DNA of 34,354 nt, from positions 1-34,354 of the forward strand of contig JANYDQ010000082.1 of NCBI GenBank assembly GCA_025363555.1. The letters run 5' to 3'. The stretch comes from Bacteroidota bacterium (GTDB taxonomy: Bacteria; Bacteroidota; Bacteroidia; 2-12-FULL-35-15). Positions 31,646 to 34,354 of the stretch are shown one piece after another. Position 1 is the first letter of the stretch; the number at the start of each line of letters is the position of its first letter. The translations under genes were made by a program, and so were the position numbers. The notes under the pieces were generated by a model. It saw only the letters and a program-made list of their open reading frames with translations. It was not told where the DNA came from and did no database searches.

Positions 31646-31675
31646 TAAAAAAAGCCTTGCATTTCTGCAAAGCTT
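31646..31675 (-). terminator. rho-independent terminator of the 310-aa hypothetical gene
   Basis: AAGC-TTGCA pairs with TGCAA-GCTT around a short loop, with one C/A internal mismatch. The A-run on the left (31647-31653) gives a T-run on the minus strand. About 40 bases past the stop at 31716. Confidence 0.65.
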
Positions 31676-31715
31676 CTTTATTTTTAATCGCGATATTTTA
31701 TTTTTTACTACTCTT

Positions 31716-32648
31716 TTACAGTGCCACCATATTTATCACTACCGTGTAAATGGTAACGCCAGTAAGGAAAGTAACCACATGTGTGTTTTGCATAAAACCA
31801 GGTTTGTTGGTTATTAAAGTAGCCCGGTCGGCAGCGGTAGTTTTAATTTGAATGATACCCAATGCATCCGAAAGATGAGTAGAATCGCCTTCTTTAAAGA
31901 AAGTAGAGGCTGCGTCAATGGGAATGGCGGTGCCATCTTTTACCACAGTAATATTAATAGTTATGACCGTGTCGGACACATATACAACACCCCAGGGGCG
32001 GCATTTGTCGCGCTTTGTAGCGGCAGGCAGCTCGTTATAAAATGTTTCTGCCTCGTCCCACATTTTTAAAATTACAGCATCAGCTTCTGTTTTGAGGTTG
32101 GTACGCACCAGCAGTGCGGCTTTCCAGGCGGCTGTTTTCACGTCCTGGTCGTTATTTGCATTTGAAAAAGCAGTTAGTGCTGTTCCCACTTCGGCAGCCG
32201 TAGGATTAGCCATGGCAGCGCCTCCGGCAGCCACGCGGGCTGCGTCTCCGTCCACAATGCGGTTTCCCCACAAAATTATTTCCTCCTCTGTAACTATTGG
32301 TGGCAGGGCATCGCTGTTTTTGTCGAGATAATAAAACGCGCGATCGCCTTTGGGATACACCGCGCGCTCGACACCAAAATTGAACACCATAATAAAATGA
32401 CGGGAAAACAAGGCTGCGGTTGCCTTTGTGCTTTCCACTAATATGGTAGCATTAAATTTTTCGCGCTCTGTTGACTGCACATTGTCGTTTGCCGATTTCC
32501 AGTTGGTGTAAAGTGCCAGTTCCCTTGTTTTGGTGGGGGGAGTAAATGGAACTTCGGCAGGAATCACCACTCCTAATTCGGTTTTTGCGGTGTTGACGGC
32601 AATGGTTCGCTCATCATCTGTTCTTGGTAATCTTCTTTTTATACTCAT
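31716..32648 (-). CDS. hypothetical protein with Ala-rich helical core and beta-sandwich-like end
   Basis: 310 aa, no signal peptide or membrane helix, not recognised. Residues about 90-120 contain FSRHFIMVFNFGVERAVYPKG and RAFYYLDKN. Residues about 150-215 are Ala-rich and helical (ARVAAGGAAMANPTAAEVGT, WKAALLVRTNLKTEADAVILKMW). Residues about 228-310 look like a carboxypeptidase-regulatory type beta-sandwich (INITVVKDGTAIPID, SDALGIIQIKTT, NKPGFMQNTHVVTF). It has a clean ATG, a terminator and the 42-bp array upstream. Like the 207-aa hypothetical (12616-13239), it is isolated among repeats; no homology between them is evident. Confidence 0.72.
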   Translation of the reverse strand: MSIKRRLPRTDDERTIAVNTAKTELGVVIPAEVPFTPPTKTRELALYTNWKSANDNVQSTEREKFNATILVESTKATAALFSRHFIMVFNFGVERAVYPKGDRAFYYLDKNSDALPPIVTEEEIILWGNRIVDGDAARVAAGGAAMANPTAAEVGTALTAFSNANNDQDVKTAAWKAALLVRTNLKTEADAVILKMWDEAETFYNELPAATKRDKCRPWGVVYVSDTVITINITVVKDGTAIPIDAASTFFKEGDSTHLSDALGIIQIKTTAADRATLITNKPGFMQNTHVVTFLTGVTIYTVVINMVAL

Positions 32649-32740
32649 TGTTTTTGGTTTTTATATTAGTTATTTTATGAATTTGTTTTAATGTCTAATT
32701 TAGTTGGTTTTTTACTTAAAATGCTGATACTCTTTGGTGC

Positions 32741-33032
32741 GATTTCATGTTTTGAAAAGCAAACACGAATGCGCACAACGAACAACCTATGTTTTTTTTA
32801 TAAAAGGTTACTTGTACTTTGTGCCAAAACAGGTTTTAAAAAATTTTTGCCACTTGTTCGGTGTAGCAACATAAGTTTTGAAATTTTTTTGCCACTTGTA
32901 CTTTGTGCGTACTTATGTTTTGAAAAATTTTTGCTACTTGTTCGATGTAACAACCTATGTTTTGAAAAATTTTTGCCACCTGTTCGATGTAACACATCTT
33001 GTTTTATAAAACTTTTGCCACTTGTTCGGTTG
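32741..33032. repeat. 42-bp tandem array, about 7 units
   Basis: Units begin at about 32741, 32783, 32825, 32867, 32909, 32951 and 32992. The core is TATGTTTTGAAAAATTTTTG then CCACTTGTTCGATGTAACAA, with variants such as CTTGTACTTTGTGC. TTGTT and AACAA flank the CGATGT word as a small inverted repeat. Units differ at many positions, so the array is older than the 21-bp palindrome array. It fills the 588-bp divergent gap between the 310-aa gene and the PAS/HTH-like gene. The period is twice 21 bp. An eighth, very weak unit may precede it (32699-32740). Confidence 0.88.
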
Positions 33033-33236
33033 CTCCTTTTTTATTTTATAAATAAAACAAAAATGGTTTTTGCGGGCAATTGGTTTTTATTTTTTCAAAG
33101 AACTGTTGAAACAAAAAACAATTGTTAGTTTTTTTTTCATTGCAAATATGTGCGAAAAACATAATCAAAAATACCACCGCTGGCAGAGGTTATTTTGATT
33201 AATAAATATGCTGTTATTTATTAAAATATTTCAATA

Positions 33237-34016
33237 ATGAATTTCAGACAAAATACGAAACAAATAAAAGCCGATGCGGTTATACGGAAATATATGAACC
33301 TGCTTCGAAAGTCTTGCAAGCAAATAGATATTGACGCTTTTTTGGAAAGTAATCCTTCTGTTTTAAATCAAATTTTAAATTCGAAAGATGCGCATTATCT
33401 ATTAGATATTTCCACGATGAGTTATGTTTTTCTGAATGATAAATTTGCATTTATTACCGGCTATGATAATACTATATTAATTAAAGATAAATGGCGATAC
33501 CCGGAAAAGCTGGTGTTGGAGGAGGATAAGCTGGCGGTATGTGTGGTGTTGAAAGAATATTATAGTCAACTAAAAAGTTTGAAACCAGGAAAAAGGAAAA
33601 CAATAATTGGAGAAATTTCGTATCGGTTGGAAAATAAAAATGGAGAGATTCATAAAATTTTGCAGGAGTTTGTAACCATTGCCCTGGACCGGGAAGGACT
33701 GCCATCACTGGAAATGGGAACATTGAAAGTTATTACTCATCATAAAAAAGACAATGCAGTAACCGGGACTATTAATGATGACGGTAGTGTGAAACCTATT
33801 GAACCTATAAAATTATTACCGGCATTAAAACCTTATACCGTGAATCAAGCTACAGTGGCTGCTCTTGTGCAGGAAGGAATGGAGAATACAGATATTGAAC
33901 AGAAAACAGGGTTTAAGGTGAGTGATATTGAAACCATCAGAAAAGGCATTATACAAAAGGAAGGCGCTAACAATATGATAAATGCTATTTTTAAAAAAAA
34001 TAATCGGGGAGCTTAA
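33237..34016 (+). CDS. probable transcriptional regulator: PAS-like domain and LuxR-like HTH
   Basis: 259 aa, cytosolic. Residues about 50-170 resemble a PAS fold as seen in Bacteroidota regulators: HYLLDISTMSYVFLNDKFAF then ITGYD, and later strands IIGEISYRLENKNGEIHKIL and FVTIALDREGLPSLEMGTLKVI. Residues about 203-255 resemble a LuxR-type helix-turn-helix: VNQATVAALVQEGMENTDIE, then KTGFKVSDIETIRKGIIQK and NNMINAIFKK, where the usual form is a sensing IAxxLxxSxxTVxxHrxxIxxK. The HTH is divergent, so DNA binding is likely but not certain. It faces away from the 42-bp array and its 5' end is 204 bases from it. Confidence 0.68.
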   Translation: MNFRQNTKQIKADAVIRKYMNLLRKSCKQIDIDAFLESNPSVLNQILNSKDAHYLLDISTMSYVFLNDKFAFITGYDNTILIKDKWRYPEKLVLEEDKLAVCVVLKEYYSQLKSLKPGKRKTIIGEISYRLENKNGEIHKILQEFVTIALDREGLPSLEMGTLKVITHHKKDNAVTGTINDDGSVKPIEPIKLLPALKPYTVNQATVAALVQEGMENTDIEQKTGFKVSDIETIRKGIIQKEGANNMINAIFKKNNRGA

Positions 34017-34193
34017 TGAAATAATAAAATATATTTTTGCATTAAAACAGGTTTTATAAAAAAATTTGTTTTTGTTTTTGTTTTGTTTGGTTTAAATAAA
34101 AAACAAAGTGAAAAAGAAAAATTAATAAAACAAGAAGCAATAATAAAAAATAAAATTATATAAGATTATATTTCAAGTGCAGGTTATTCAACC
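34017..34193. other. AT-rich spacer with a fragment resembling the 42-bp repeat
   Basis: 34045-34069 (AAAACAGGTTTTATAAAAAA...) closely resembles 32826-32849 in the array (AAAACAGGTTTTAAAAAATT...). The rest is A/T-rich low-complexity DNA. A TATTTTTG at 34032-34039 matches the -7 box, but no -33 element or gene follows it. Confidence 0.5.
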
Positions 34194-34354
34194 TTACCAA
34201 ATCTTCACTCTCACACTATCTTCCCTGTACATCTTATCTCCTTTGGTAATATTAAAAGCAGAATAAAATTCATCAATGTTGGATAGCGGTCCGATAACGC
34301 GGAAAGCAGGAGGTGCATGTTCGTTGCTCATTACCTGCTTGGCAAGCGAAGCAT
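34194..34354 (-). CDS. M13 family metallopeptidase, C-terminus (partial, gene continues past window)
   Basis: The minus strand from 34353 is open for about 52 codons to TAA 34194-34196. It reads MSNEHAPPAFRVIGPLSN, IDEFYSAFNITKGDKMYRED and ends SVRVKIW. The pattern HxPxxFRVxGxLxNxxEFxxAFxxxxGDxM and terminal IW is characteristic of M13 (neprilysin/PepO-type) zinc endopeptidases. The zinc-binding HExxH lies outside the window. These enzymes usually act in the periplasm on oligopeptides. Confidence 0.85.
   Translation of the reverse strand, partial: ASLAKQVMSNEHAPPAFRVIGPLSNIDEFYSAFNITKGDKMYREDSVRVKIW

Noticed and set aside
32691-33128. 145-aa forward ORF rich in CFEKFLPLVRC-like repeats
   Set aside because: It is the in-frame translation of the 42-bp array in a divergent spacer; no start signal and biased composition.
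34032-34039. TATTTTTG as a rightward promoter
   Set aside because: No -33 element at proper distance and no gene downstream on that strand.
1-34354. tRNA, rRNA or insertion-sequence transposase genes
   Set aside because: No tRNA-like T-loop and acceptor pairing, rRNA stretch or transposase motif was noticed on either strand.

Overview
The window reads as chromosomal DNA of a Bacteroidota bacterium. Evidence: an intact SprA (the type IX secretion, T9SS, outer-membrane pore), remnants of both T9SS sorting-signal types, a DUF5723/TSP3/OmpA protein, a hemC-hemD fusion, AT-rich spacers and two good matches to the Bacteroidota -7 box TAnnTTTG. The order maeB-ruvA-sprA is, from memory, common in this phylum. 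Genus cannot be called.

Layout. 1-5851 (+): a secreted thioredoxin-fold protein, htpG, then lemA with two TPM-domain genes. 5862-11007 (-): a DoxX/MauE-thioredoxin fusion, a small Cys-rich lipoprotein, a repeat protein, a metallo-beta-lactamase-fold hydrolase and a large OmpA-family protein. 11014-14278: a repeat-rich accessory stretch with two hypothetical genes, two broken or orphan T9SS C-terminal domains, a perfect 13-unit 21-bp array and a multi-hairpin element. 14279-25019 (-): sprA, ruvA, maeB. 25283-27041 (+): a Sir2 deacylase and a DUF1186/SEC-C gene. 27051-30904 (-): hemA, hemCD, hemB, three early steps of tetrapyrrole synthesis from glutamyl-tRNA to uroporphyrinogen III. 30905-34354: palindromic repeats, a 310-aa hypothetical gene, a 42-bp tandem array, a PAS/HTH-like regulator and the C-terminus of an M13 peptidase cut by the window edge.

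The most unusual signal is a set of four tandem arrays with unrelated sequences but the same period, 21 bp or 42 bp (two helical turns or a multiple). Each lies upstream of, or at the 5' end of, a leftward gene. The best one (12310-12582) has 13 units without a single indel, and 9 of them carry the perfect palindrome GGAAGTACTTCC. Others precede sprA, form the first codons of an orphan gliding-type C-terminal domain, and precede a hypothetical gene. Also notable are a nested multi-hairpin element (14048-14214), another at 31488-31582, and two inverted copies of a composite repeat whose hairpin is kept by a compensatory base-pair change.

All functional calls come from reading motifs in the sequence; no database search was run.
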